DNA of 64,000 bases from Chryseobacterium sp. (GCA_031277615.1 JAITMC010000034.1:62001-126000); one strand, 5' to 3'. Shown: positions 51,845 to 60,118, counted from the stretch's first letter. Translations and numbers: made by a program. The notes: generated from the letters alone by a model not told the origin.

Positions 51845-51918
51845 CTCCTCCTGCTGGGCTCGAACCAGCGACCCTCTGATTAACAGTCAGATGCTCTAAC
51901 CAACTGAGCTAAGGAGGA
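51845..51918 (-). tRNA. tRNA-Asn (GTT), copy 1
   Basis: Reverse strand folds fully: acceptor TCCTCCT/AGGAGGA, D-loop GCTCAGTTGGTTAGAGC, anticodon stem TCTGA/TCAGA with loop CTGTTAA (anticodon GTT), T-arm GCTGG TTCGAGC CCAGC, discriminator G, CCA not encoded. 74 nt. Confidence 0.97.
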
Positions 51919-51941
51919 ATTTTCCTTTGTTTTAAGTGGTG

Positions 51942-51949
51942 CAAATATA
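51942..51949 (-). promoter_or_regulatory. -7 box of tRNA-Asn copy 1
   Basis: Reverse strand TATATTTG, 23 bases before the tRNA. Confidence 0.6.
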
Positions 51950-52055
51950 ACAGGAATATCAGTACCAAGCAAATTTTTATTTCCTAAAAATAATCGAAAT
52001 CTGCTATCCTTTTATTTTTCAGGAAAATAAAATTGGGAAAATACTGAAAATTTTA

Positions 52056-52316
52056 TTAAATAGAGTACTTTTTATTTAAAAACTCAACGAGTTCATCAAT
52101 TTGGCTAAATGATTTTTCACTCCCTCTTTGTTTTTCAATATCTAAAAATATAAATTTGTTATTCTCATGCTTTATCCATATTTCTACGGATAAATCTTTA
52201 ACAAGGTCACCACTATTAAGCCCCCCTCTTAAATATTGGATATTTTCTATTTTTGTTAAGTAAACATTATATCCTATTTTTAATAACTTTTCTCTAACGG
52301 TTTCTAAATTTTCCAT
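52056..52316 (-). CDS. Probable immunity protein to the adjacent toxin
   Basis: 86 residues, small, acidic to neutral, no signal peptide or membrane helix; mixed strands and helices (IWIKHENNKFIFLDIEKQ). It starts three bases after the stop of the toxin gene, the usual order in polymorphic toxin loci (toxin then immunity). No family recognised, so the call rests on position, size and A+T-rich composition shared with the toxin. It should neutralise a cytoplasmic cysteine peptidase. Confidence 0.65.
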   Translation of the reverse strand: MENLETVREKLLKIGYNVYLTKIENIQYLRGGLNSGDLVKDLSVEIWIKHENNKFIFLDIEKQRGSEKSFSQIDELVEFLNKKYSI

Positions 52317-52319
52317 AAT

Positions 52320-54281
52320 TTATTTTATTTTAAAAATTATATTACCACCTTCAATCCAGGCCTGTCTAAAATCTTTTATGTCCATTTCTGCAACAATACC
52401 TGATTTTGATTTAGCAAAAATTTCTTCTAACTCTTTACCCCTAACTCCTTTTGCAAATGCTTCATCTACCTCTAATGGCCAAGGGTCTCTAACTACCACT
52501 TTATTTCCAGATATTTTGTCTATAATTATATTATGTCTGTTCGGTGGCATTCCAACATTTGTAATAAATTTTGCATCTCCAACATCTTCTAACATTTTAG
52601 AAAAGTTTTTGAGGTCATCAATATCGTCAAAATATGTTCGGGCAAACAATTCTTTATCTTTAAAAATTATCTTCAGGGCATTAAATAAATCAACGTTTCC
52701 TGTCCCATCTTTTGTAGTTCTTGCTAAAATTCTAATTTCCTCCTCACTCATTTTTATTCCAAAATCGTCTGCAAGTTGTCTAATAGATGCTGCTGCACAA
52801 GACATCCATTCTTCTTGCTTAAACATATTTCTTGAAATAATCTTACTGTATTTTAAAAAGCCACCATTCCCTGTTTTTAAAAATTTCTCTAAAAACTTAT
52901 CAAATGTATCATCAAGTGCTTGGTTTCCCTCACCAAATATAGCATCAACTTTCTTTTTAAGCCACTCTGCAACTTTTCCATCTTTTATGGCTTTTATCAT
53001 TTCAAGAAACTCTTTTTCAAGCCATTTATAGAGGTCTTGTGCTGTGTTTGCAATTTTCCTTCCTAAATTTTTAGAAAAGTTTAAGGCTCTTGCCCCTGCC
53101 TGTTCTGCTTTGGCTGTTAATCTACTGATTTTTGAAGATGCTTGAGCAACTAATGAGCTTCCACCTGTAAAGTAAGCAATAACAGCATCTAAGATCAATT
53201 CAAAGGCAACTCCCCCAATAAAATAAGCCCAAAAATATTCATTATAATTTGTAATTTTTTTAGCCAACCCTGAGATGAAAGTAGAAAGGTCTTTCCAAAT
53301 TTTATCATCAGTAAAAAGTATTTTAATCCCATTAAGGAATTCTTTTGCATTTTTATCAAATAAATCTACAAAATCTTCTATAAATTCAAGTTTCTCCTGA
53401 TGTTTTGCCAATTCCAGAGCACTCGTTTTCTCCAATTCAAAGATAGGAATATTGTCTACTATCATTGCTAAAAGCATGATAATCAACTGAACTAAAGAGA
53501 TAAGCCCGTTGAGTATCCCACAGAGAAAAGCATTGATTTTTGCAATTTCTTGGTTTAATTTTTCTGTAATTATACTTCCTATATCTGAAATAATATCCTG
53601 AACTTCTTTAAATAATACTTTTAACTGATTGTAAATATTCTTTATACTTTCAGGCATGTTGTCTTCTATGAAATTTTTTACAAGAAATGTAACAGCAAAC
53701 AAAATATCATCAGCAATCGTAGGGGTTGCTGCCACGATATTAAAAACAACAGCAGTAGAAATTTCATCAAACGAGGAAACAAACTCTGAAAGTTTTTTCA
53801 ATCCTGTTTCTGCAATCCCTTGTTGATTGTCAGACATATTTTTATACTCATTGCAAGGGAACGGAACAGGAATAATAGGTTTGTATTTTACTTCTTGTTT
53901 GAGAAGACCACTTGCACCAACTTTATTTTGGAAGTTGTTGTACATAGGTTCTATATAAAATTTTATGTAGTCATAATTCTCCTCTGTAAACTTCCACTTT
54001 TCAGTGGCTTCAATACCACCTCTTAGCCAGTCTGCTAATTGGTTGTTTAATGAAGATACGTTTTTAAAGGCTTCATTGATTTTACTTTTTTCAAGTATTT
54101 CTAAATAAATAGCGCCCTTCAATAGTGTATCATCAATTCCGTAATCTTTGGCAATTAGTTTGATAAGACCATCAAAATCTGAGACACTTCCATCTACTGT
54201 ATTACCATCATAATTAATGGTTTTTCCCTTACTATTATAATCTCTTACTAACCTTTGTCTTGCATAATCTCCCATTTTCAC
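52320..54281 (-). CDS. Polymorphic toxin with C-terminal papain/C39-like cysteine peptidase domain
   Basis: 653 residues from a GTG at 54281 (first ATG 54275). The last ~170 residues form the toxin: catalytic Cys C495 in EEWMSCAAAS, His H583 in NRHNIIIDKISG and Asp D599 in VVVRDPWP, the order and spacing of C39/papain-fold peptidases. Ahead of it lie a helical, partly hydrophobic pre-toxin part with membrane-like segments (about 255-280 and 340-370) and a Lys-rich coil at 385-470. No signal peptide, T9SS tail or PAAR motif, so the export route is open (T6SSiii or contractile device are guesses). The same frame continues upstream to 54566 through one TGA, so the native start is probably there and this may be a damaged gene. 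Confidence 0.8.
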   Translation of the reverse strand: MKMGDYARQRLVRDYNSKGKTINYDGNTVDGSVSDFDGLIKLIAKDYGIDDTLLKGAIYLEILEKSKINEAFKNVSSLNNQLADWLRGGIEATEKWKFTEENYDYIKFYIEPMYNNFQNKVGASGLLKQEVKYKPIIPVPFPCNEYKNMSDNQQGIAETGLKKLSEFVSSFDEISTAVVFNIVAATPTIADDILFAVTFLVKNFIEDNMPESIKNIYNQLKVLFKEVQDIISDIGSIITEKLNQEIAKINAFLCGILNGLISLVQLIIMLLAMIVDNIPIFELEKTSALELAKHQEKLEFIEDFVDLFDKNAKEFLNGIKILFTDDKIWKDLSTFISGLAKKITNYNEYFWAYFIGGVAFELILDAVIAYFTGGSSLVAQASSKISRLTAKAEQAGARALNFSKNLGRKIANTAQDLYKWLEKEFLEMIKAIKDGKVAEWLKKKVDAIFGEGNQALDDTFDKFLEKFLKTGNGGFLKYSKIISRNMFKQEEWMSCAAASIRQLADDFGIKMSEEEIRILARTTKDGTGNVDLFNALKIIFKDKELFARTYFDDIDDLKNFSKMLEDVGDAKFITNVGMPPNRHNIIIDKISGNKVVVRDPWPLEVDEAFAKGVRGKELEEIFAKSKSGIVAEMDIKDFRQAWIEGGNIIFKIK

Positions 54282-54392
54282 CCTACAAGCTGTACCAAAA
54301 AAGTTACTGGTATTTTTGGAAGTCTCCTCGTAGTAAATAGTAAAGTAGTCAGACTCTATTTTGTCTTTTTCATATCTGTCAAAAACTTCAAT

Positions 54393-54566
54393 TCAGCTTT
54401 TACAGAAAACAGCCTGATGATGAACCACACTGTATTTTTCAGATTTGGGATAGCTATCTTTTAACTCTGGAGGAACAACAAATGTTTCATAAAATACACT
54501 GTTTTCTCCTAAAGGGCTGTCAATGTCTCTACTTAAAACATACTCTAATCTCTGTATCATAACCAT
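54393..54566 (-). pseudogene. 5' end of the toxin gene, cut off by an in-frame TGA
   Basis: From ATG 54566 (or 54560) the reverse strand reads 57 codons (MVMIQRLEYVLSRDIDS ...) and meets TGA at 54395-54393, then runs on in the same frame through 37 further codons into the 653-residue ORF. A promoter box (54584-54591) stands in front. Restoring the TGA to TGG (Trp) would give one 748-residue protein. A nonsense mutation is the simplest reading. Confidence 0.75.
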
Positions 54567-54583
54567 TTGAATTTATTGTGAGT

Positions 54584-54591
54584 CAAATGTA
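54584..54591 (-). promoter_or_regulatory. -7 box of the toxin-immunity transcript
   Basis: Reverse strand TACATTTG fits TAnnTTTG, 17 bases before the ATG at 54566. Confidence 0.5.
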
Positions 54592-54835
54592 GATGCGGGG
54601 AACGACAAAACATGTCACATTAAAATTAATTTAAAGTTATTATGAAAATTATATGTTGAGAACTTTGGTTTTTTTCAGAATGTGAAAACCTCCTGCTCTC
54701 CGAAGTCAGGAGACTTCGGAGCCATCATCTTAAGAACTGGGAGAATTTAAATTTTATATATAAGCACAAAAGCCAACAAATATAAAATAACGGATGCTTT
54801 TAATCACTCTCAGGATTTACTCTTAGTCCGAAAAT
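54592..54835. other. Non-coding right part of the island
   Basis: A+T-rich, no ORF. Its one clear structure is a perfect 10-bp hairpin at 54698-54721 (CTCCGAAGTC, loop AGGA... GACTTCGGAG), strikingly G+C-rich in its setting and without a T-run. Confidence 0.5.
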
Positions 54836-54839
54836 AAAC

Positions 54840-54873
54840 AAAAAAAGACCTACATTTCTGTAAGTCTTTTTTG
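54840..54873 (-). terminator. Terminator of tRNA-Asn copy 2
   Basis: Same GACTTACA/TGTAGGTC hairpin as copy 1, then seven T. Confidence 0.9.
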
Positions 54874-54947
54874 CTCCTCCTGCTGGGCTCGAACCAGCGA
54901 CCCTCTGATTAACAGTCAGATGCTCTAACCAACTGAGCTAAGGAGGA
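54874..54947 (-). tRNA. tRNA-Asn (GTT), copy 2
   Basis: Identical over all 74 nt to the copy at 51845-51918, including the CTGTTAA anticodon loop. Confidence 0.97.
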
Positions 54948-54969
54948 ATGTCCTTTGTTTTAAGTGGTG

Positions 54970-54977
54970 CAAATATA
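54970..54977 (-). promoter_or_regulatory. -7 box of tRNA-Asn copy 2
   Basis: Reverse strand TATATTTG, 22 bases before the tRNA. Confidence 0.6.
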
Positions 54978-55027
54978 GGACGAATATTTATACCCTACAA
55001 ATATTTTCAGAAAAAAATTAAAAAATC

Positions 55028-56509
55028 TTATAAACTGCCGGTCAGTGCTTTGAAAATATCACTTCCGAAGATCAGTACCATCAATCCGAGAAGGAAGATA
55101 ACGCCAATCATCTGAGCATTTTCCAATACTTTTTGAGGCACCGGTTTTCCGGTTACTACTTCCCAGAGAGTAAACAATACGTGCCCACCGTCAAGCCCCG
55201 GAATCGGGATAAGGTTCAGGAAGGCAAGCCATACGGAGAACATGGCCGTAAAGCCCCAGAACATCGTCCAGTTGATGGATACGTTTCCTTCTTTAGACTT
55301 TTCTACAGGCATATTCTTGATAATCGCAAGAGGTCCGCCTACTTTCTTATAGCCCTGAACTTTTTTATTGAAAATCAGTTTGAACTGCTTTACCTGATAG
55401 GTTAAACTTTCAATACTTCTTGTGTATCCTCTTCCGATAGACTGTGCAAAAGTAAAGTGCTCTGTTTTTGCATATTTTTCAGCTTGTTTGTAAGATGAAA
55501 TCCCCAAAGTTCCTTCTTTTGAGACTTCAAGGCTTAAAGGGACTTCTGTTCCGCCTCTTAATACATCTACATTGATTGTTTTTCCTGCATTTTTCCCCAC
55601 AGCTTCACGAAGCTCATCGTAATAAGCAATTTTCTTTCCGTTTAAAGCAACGACCTGGTCACCGACTTTTAATCCTGCCGCTTCAGTTTTAGGATTAACG
55701 ATCGTATCAATCACTGCCGAAAATCTTGGGGTAAGGAAAGCTCTTGGATTAGGATCTTTAAAAGCCAGTGCCTTTCCGTCATCATTGGTATTGAAGGTCA
55801 TTTCCTTTCCATCCCTGAGTACGGTAATCTGGTCACTCAATAAAATATCCAGAGAAAGCTTATCCAGGTTGTTCTGAACCTTTCCGTCTACTTTTAAGAT
55901 CTTATCACCGTCTTTAAAGCCCATTGCTTTGGCAATTTCAGTGTAATGCATCGGAGCATCCACTTTAGACGTATCAAAAGAAGTTTCCCCGTTGAAATAA
56001 GAAAGCGATCCGAAAATAATCCATGCCAGGAAAAAGTTAACAGTAACCCCTCCAAGCATAATGATCAGACGCTGCCAGGCCGGTTTGGATCTGAATTCCC
56101 AAGGCTGGGCAGGCTTTTTCATCTGCTCTTTATCCATACTCTCATCAATCATCCCGGCGATCTTCACATAACCCCCGAAAGGAAGCCATCCGATCCCGTA
56201 TTTGGTCTGCTCGGGATGTTTCCTCCAGTCGCTGTCAGGAAGTTGGGAGATATCGATAGGAACCTCCTTTTTTTCACCGTTTACTTCAATAATTTCAGTA
56301 TCAGGAAGGTTTTTGGATATAAATTTATACTGCCATTTTCCGTTGATCTTCTTCATTGAGAAAATTGAGAACCAGGGATCGAAAAACAGGAAGAATTTCT
56401 CTGCTCTGGTTTTGAACCATTTCGCTGGTAAAAAATGTCCAAGCTCATGAAGAACTACTAAAATAGAAATACTTAGTATGAACTGGAAAATCTTGATTGC
56501 TAATTCCAT
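55028..56509 (-). CDS. rseP: RIP metalloprotease RseP (site-2 protease)
   Basis: 493 residues. Zinc site H21-E-L-G-H25 in the first helix, the second signature LDGGH near 440, four membrane helices, and two PDZ-like parts between (KVDGKVQNNLDKLSLDI, then GLKVGDQVVALNGKKIAYYDEL). It cuts membrane-bound anti-sigma factors and clears signal-peptide remnants. Slightly longer than E. coli RseP (450), as usual in Bacteroidetes. Own promoter box at 56534-56541. Confidence 0.96.
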   Translation of the reverse strand: MELAIKIFQFILSISILVVLHELGHFLPAKWFKTRAEKFFLFFDPWFSIFSMKKINGKWQYKFISKNLPDTEIIEVNGEKKEVPIDISQLPDSDWRKHPEQTKYGIGWLPFGGYVKIAGMIDESMDKEQMKKPAQPWEFRSKPAWQRLIIMLGGVTVNFFLAWIIFGSLSYFNGETSFDTSKVDAPMHYTEIAKAMGFKDGDKILKVDGKVQNNLDKLSLDILLSDQITVLRDGKEMTFNTNDDGKALAFKDPNPRAFLTPRFSAVIDTIVNPKTEAAGLKVGDQVVALNGKKIAYYDELREAVGKNAGKTINVDVLRGGTEVPLSLEVSKEGTLGISSYKQAEKYAKTEHFTFAQSIGRGYTRSIESLTYQVKQFKLIFNKKVQGYKKVGGPLAIIKNMPVEKSKEGNVSINWTMFWGFTAMFSVWLAFLNLIPIPGLDGGHVLFTLWEVVTGKPVPQKVLENAQMIGVIFLLGLMVLIFGSDIFKALTGSL

Positions 56510-56533
56510 TAATAAATTTTAGATTTTAATTTG

Positions 56534-56541
56534 CAAAGGTA
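56534..56541 (-). promoter_or_regulatory. -7 box for rseP
   Basis: Reverse strand TACCTTTG fits TAnnTTTG, 24 bases before the ATG at 56509. Confidence 0.55.
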
Positions 56542-56563
56542 ACAATTATCAAAACTATGCCAA

Positions 56564-56595
56564 ATAAAAAAGCCCCTCGAAATGAGAAGCTTTGT
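56564..56595 (-). terminator. Terminator of the small barrel-protein gene
   Basis: Reverse strand AAAGCTTCTC, loop ATTTC, GAGGGGCTTT (10 bp, two G-U), then TTT. Confidence 0.85.
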
Positions 56596-56613
56596 CATAT
56601 ATTTCAAAGATTT

Positions 56614-57054
56614 TTACAGATTGAAAGAAACTCCCAGACTGCCATTGTTGCCCACTTCAGCAAAAACACCCACTTTCTCGGTGAAATAGTAGCGGGCTCC
56701 GATATGAGCTCCGATTCCGAAATCCTTTCCTACAACCCCAAGATCCACGCCCGGATAAATGTCCCATTTGGAAGGAAGACCCAAAGCTTCCTGAAGGTGG
56801 AAATTCAGTCTTCCGAATACAAAAACACGGTTATCCTTATCGTTGTCTTTATAATCTCCGAAATAAGCATTCAGCCCGGCTCCGATGGATAAAAGTTTGT
56901 TCAGCCCGTAATCATAAGTTCCTGTAACCCCTGTTCCGTATCCCCAGGCATTCAGCCCCAGCTGGATCTTCTGGTCACCTTTCCCCGTCCAGGCCTGCGC
57001 ATGGGCTGCTGTTCCGAAAAAAGCGATCATGAACACAAAAAACAATTTCTTCAT
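56614..57054 (-). CDS. Small outer-membrane beta-barrel protein (DUF6646-like)
   Basis: 146 residues from ATG 57054, which opens the signal peptide MKKLFFVFMIAFFGTAAHAQ; the in-frame Met at 57105 would put 17 extra residues before it. Alternating strands (KIQLGLNAWGYGTGVTGTYDYGL ... IGAHIGARYYFTEKVGVFAEVG) end in LGVSFNL, so an eight-strand barrel is likely. DUF6646 is from memory. Function unknown. Confidence 0.8.
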   Translation of the reverse strand: MKKLFFVFMIAFFGTAAHAQAWTGKGDQKIQLGLNAWGYGTGVTGTYDYGLNKLLSIGAGLNAYFGDYKDNDKDNRVFVFGRLNFHLQEALGLPSKWDIYPGVDLGVVGKDFGIGAHIGARYYFTEKVGVFAEVGNNGSLGVSFNL

Positions 57055-57163
57055 AAATTTTACATTTTTAAATTGAATGTGATGAATAAAAAATATCCGC
57101 ATCAAAAATAGAACCGAAATGAATGGAAATTCGTATTTTTAGTGAAGTTTTTTAACAAAGTTT

Positions 57164-57916
57164 ATGAAAATTACAGGACTTAATTTAGATATTGTCTGGA
57201 AAAATAAAGACAAAAATTTTAAGCAGATCGAAGAGCAGCTGCAGGGTCGGAACGCAGACCTGTTTCTTCTGCCTGAAATGTTTTCCACCGGTTTCTGTAT
57301 GGATGCTGCTGAAGTTTCAGACAGAAACAGTGAATCTCTGGAATTTCTGAAAAAAATGTCGAAAGAAAAAAATGCGGCATTCTGTGGAAGTGCACCGGTA
57401 GAAGAGAATGGCCGATTTTACAACAGGATGTATTTTGTACAGCCTGATGCTGAACCTTTTTTTTATGATAAAAGACATCTTTTTTCTTTTTCAGGAGAAG
57501 ATAAAGTATATACCCCCGGAAACAAAAGAGTGATCGTTCATTATAAAGGATTCAGAATATTGCTTCAGGTGTGCTATGACCTCCGTTTTCCTGTATTTGC
57601 AAGAAATAATGATGATTATGATGCCATTCTGTATGTGGCCAACTGGCCGGAAAAGAGAGTAGGTGCGTGGGAACATCTGCTGAAGGCGAGAGCTATTGAA
57701 AACCTGTCTTTTGTTTTTGGTTTAAACAGAATCGGGACCGATGGAAATAACCTTTTTTATCAGGAAAGTTCTCATTGTTTCTTTGCAGACGGAACCGAAA
57801 TTTCACAAAAAAACGGAAATATCGTTACCGCTGAACTGAATAGGGAAGAGCTGGATAATTTCAGACAACATTTCCAGTTCCTGAATGACAGGGATCAGTT
57901 TTCAATTGATTTATAA
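57164..57916 (+). CDS. Nitrilase-family amidohydrolase (omega-amidase YafV-like)
   Basis: 250 residues. Catalytic triad E38 (LLPEMFSTG), K103 (YDKRHLFSF) and C137 (LLQVCYDLRFP). The ending and the YDKRHLFS and ANWPEKR stretches match omega-amidase/YafV proteins, which hydrolyse 2-oxoglutaramate and 2-oxosuccinamate, repairing products of glutamine and asparagine transamination. Other small-amide hydrolases of the branch are possible. Single gene. Confidence 0.9.
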   Translation: MKITGLNLDIVWKNKDKNFKQIEEQLQGRNADLFLLPEMFSTGFCMDAAEVSDRNSESLEFLKKMSKEKNAAFCGSAPVEENGRFYNRMYFVQPDAEPFFYDKRHLFSFSGEDKVYTPGNKRVIVHYKGFRILLQVCYDLRFPVFARNNDDYDAILYVANWPEKRVGAWEHLLKARAIENLSFVFGLNRIGTDGNNLFYQESSHCFFADGTEISQKNGNIVTAELNREELDNFRQHFQFLNDRDQFSIDL

Positions 57917-57919
57917 AGA

Positions 57920-58008
57920 AAAAACCCGGATTGAATTCATATTAAAACCTTTAAACATAACTCCAGCTTAATGGTTTAAAATTAAAAATTCAATCCCGGT
58001 CTTAAAAT
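57920..58008. terminator. Long-loop hairpin between convergent amidase and trxA
   Basis: ACCCGGATTGAATT (57924-57937) pairs with AATTCAATCCCGGT (57987-58000) with one mismatch; a second stem (TTAAAACC/GGTTTAAA) fills the loop. A-run on the left and TTTT on the right fit bidirectional termination. Confidence 0.65.
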
Positions 58009-58010
58009 TT

Positions 58011-58310
58011 TTAAGCGTATTGTTTCAGCAGCTCCGTTAAAGTGTTTACATCATGAACGCCGCTTTCCTTCCATAAAAGTTCACCGTTCTTAAAAACGGC
58101 CAGAGTAGGAACACCGCGTACTCCGTACTGAGCCGCTAAAGCCGGATATTGGTCCACATCCACTTTGATGATTCTGGCTCCTTCTCCTATATTTTCCTTT
58201 ACCGTATTCAAAACCGAAGACTGTACTTTACATGGCTGGCACCATGTTGCAAAAAAGTCAATCAGTACAGGTCTTTCCGAATTAATGATTTCCTGGAACT
58301 TTTGAGACAT
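58011..58310 (-). CDS. trxA: Thioredoxin
   Basis: 99 residues, complete thioredoxin fold. Active site WC24-Q-P-C27, a CQPC variant of the standard CGPC; the cis-Pro loop is GVPTLAVFKNG. It is the last gene of a three-gene set with a persulfide dioxygenase-rhodanese and a rhodanese lipoprotein (gap 19 bp), so it may reduce rhodanese persulfides rather than being the housekeeping thioredoxin. Confidence 0.93.
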   Translation of the reverse strand: MSQKFQEIINSERPVLIDFFATWCQPCKVQSSVLNTVKENIGEGARIIKVDVDQYPALAAQYGVRGVPTLAVFKNGELLWKESGVHDVNTLTELLKQYA

Positions 58311-58329
58311 ATTTCTGGTTTTAAGTTGA

Positions 58330-58707
58330 TTATTTTCCGGACTGTTTTTCGTCCTGAATCGCTTTTACATTTTTCCAGCTGGTACCGTCATAGGCATCCA
58401 CGCCGTTTTTCTTTAAAATTTCCATAGCCTGATCCGCCTGGATCCCTTTATTACAGAACACAACCACCTTTTTTCCTTTAAGAGAACCGATGTTGTTCTG
58501 AATTTCCGCCAAAGGAATATTAACCGCATCTTTTGCGGTTCCGGCTTCGTATTGTTCAGGAATTCTTACATCAACCAGCGTTACATCGGGGCTGTTGACC
58601 ACCTCACGGAGATCTGTCTTTACAGAAGTGGCTGACCCTGTTGTTTTACAGGCTGTTAACAGTAAAGATAATGTAAGAATACCTCCAAATAATCTTCCCT
58701 TCATCAT
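58330..58707 (-). CDS. Rhodanese-like domain lipoprotein
   Basis: 125 residues. Lipobox LLTAC at 16-20 predicts lipidation at C20; a single rhodanese domain follows with the catalytic cysteine C85 in VVVFCNKGIQA. It carries sulfane sulfur on that cysteine, here on the outer side of the inner membrane or in the outer membrane. One base after the MBL-rhodanese gene; coupled translation likely. Confidence 0.9.
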   Translation of the reverse strand: MMKGRLFGGILTLSLLLTACKTTGSATSVKTDLREVVNSPDVTLVDVRIPEQYEAGTAKDAVNIPLAEIQNNIGSLKGKKVVVFCNKGIQADQAMEILKKNGVDAYDGTSWKNVKAIQDEKQSGK

Positions 58708-58708
58708 T

Positions 58709-60118
58709 TTATAATGTTTTCGACTGGCATACGAAGTCGGTGGTCGGTAATTTTTCTGTTTTCTTGATGCCGTTGAAGCCTCCTTCTATTTCGGTAAAAT
58801 TTCTGATTCCGTGTGAGTTAAGGATGCTTGCAGCAATCATACTTCGGTATCCTCCTGCACAGTGAAGAAAGAAATGTTCGGAGTCATCAATGCTATGTAC
58901 CCAGTCACTGATCGTATCAAGCGGTCTGTTGTAGGCATTATCAATATGTTCAGCAGTATATTCGCTCAGTTTTCTTACATCAATAACCTTGGCTGTTTCA
59001 TTAAACTGTTCCGCAAACTCTGCCGGGGAGATTCTTTTAATCTCGTCTGTTTCATTTCCTGCATTTTTCCATGCATTAAAGCTTCCGCTCAGGTAACCCA
59101 ATACATTATCGAAACCAACTCTGCTCAGTCTGGTGATCACCTCTTCTTCAGTACCTTCATCAGTGACCAGTAATAGAGGATGTTTTACATCTACGATAAG
59201 CGTTCCTACCCATGGGGCAAAATCTCCTTTCAGACCGATATTCACAGAATTAGGAATGAATCCTTTATGAAATTCAGCCGGGCTTCTGGTATCCAGGATT
59301 AAAGCACCTGTTTCTTCTGCCAATGCCTCGAAATCTTCTGCCGGAACAGGAGTTAATCCTTTGTTCATCACCACATCCAGACTTTCATAGCCGCCTTTGT
59401 TCATGGCAACGTTCATTCCGAAATATTTAGGAGGAGCCGTAAGCCCGTCCAGAACCTCTTTAATGAAAGATTCCCTGTCCGGTTGGTTGAGGGCGTAATT
59501 GGTTTTTTTCTGATTTCCCAAAATATCCACCGTTTCCTTCTGCATATTCTTTCCGCAGGCAGAACCGGCACCGTGGGCAGGATAAACCGTGATGCTGTCA
59601 TCCAGAGGCATAATCTTGTTCTGAAGACTGTCATACAGAATTCCGGCAAGATCTTCCTGGGTAAGACTGGTTGCTTTCTGGGCAAGGTCAGGTCTTCCCA
59701 CATCTCCTAAAAACAGCGTATCACCTGTGAAAATTGCCTTTTCAGTTCCGTCTTCATCAATCAGGAGATAAGTGGAGCTTTCCATTGTATGGCCCGGTGT
59801 ATGAAGAACCTTGATTTTTATTTTTCCGATCTCAAAGATCTGGTTGTCTTCAGCAATAATGGCATCAAACTCAGGCTGTGCCGTTGGTCCGTATACGATA
59901 GGAGCACCGGTTTTTTTGCTCAGATCAAGATGTCCCGAAACAAAATCAGCGTGAAAATGAGTTTCAAAAATATATTTTAAAGTTACATTATCTTTCTCCA
60001 GACGGTCAAGGTAAGGCTTTACCTCTCTCAGCGGATCAATAATAACAGCTTCGTTTTCTGATACAATATAATAAGCTCCCTGAGCCAGACAGCCCGTATA
60101 TATTTGTTCAATTTTCAT
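58709..60118 (-). CDS. MBL-fold persulfide dioxygenase fused to two rhodanese domains
   Basis: 469 residues. Metallo-beta-lactamase part 1-240 with H54-F-H56-A-D58 and H63 (THFHADFVSGH), HTPGHTMES and GDTLF, as in ETHE1-type persulfide dioxygenases that bind one iron. First rhodanese (about 265-360) lacks the catalytic cysteine (LLLVTDEGTE); second (365-460) has it in HCAGGYRS. Oxidises glutathione or protein persulfide to sulfite. First gene of the sulfur operon. This fusion is widely known in bacteria. Confidence 0.93.
   Translation of the reverse strand: MKIEQIYTGCLAQGAYYIVSENEAVIIDPLREVKPYLDRLEKDNVTLKYIFETHFHADFVSGHLDLSKKTGAPIVYGPTAQPEFDAIIAEDNQIFEIGKIKIKVLHTPGHTMESSTYLLIDEDGTEKAIFTGDTLFLGDVGRPDLAQKATSLTQEDLAGILYDSLQNKIMPLDDSITVYPAHGAGSACGKNMQKETVDILGNQKKTNYALNQPDRESFIKEVLDGLTAPPKYFGMNVAMNKGGYESLDVVMNKGLTPVPAEDFEALAEETGALILDTRSPAEFHKGFIPNSVNIGLKGDFAPWVGTLIVDVKHPLLLVTDEGTEEEVITRLSRVGFDNVLGYLSGSFNAWKNAGNETDEIKRISPAEFAEQFNETAKVIDVRKLSEYTAEHIDNAYNRPLDTISDWVHSIDDSEHFFLHCAGGYRSMIAASILNSHGIRNFTEIEGGFNGIKKTEKLPTTDFVCQSKTL

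Larger units (their letters stand above)
51809..51949 (-). repeat. Direct repeat, left copy (terminator + tRNA-Asn + promoter)
   Basis: This 141-bp segment matches 54836-54977 apart from a 2-base length change in a T-run and two to three changes just 5' of the tRNA. It comprises the terminator, the whole tRNA-Asn and its -7 box. The similarity fades beyond both ends. Confidence 0.9.
54836..54977 (-). repeat. Direct repeat, right copy (terminator + tRNA-Asn + promoter)
   Basis: Matches 51809-51949; the two copies bound a 2.9-kb segment carrying the toxin and immunity genes. Confidence 0.9.

Noticed and set aside
54384-54404. C-K-S-TGA in the toxin gene read as a CxxU selenocysteine motif
   Set aside because: No convincing SECIS-like stem is seen after the TGA, the surrounding protein is not a redox domain, and flavobacteria usually lack the selenocysteine machinery. 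A Trp-to-stop change is simpler.
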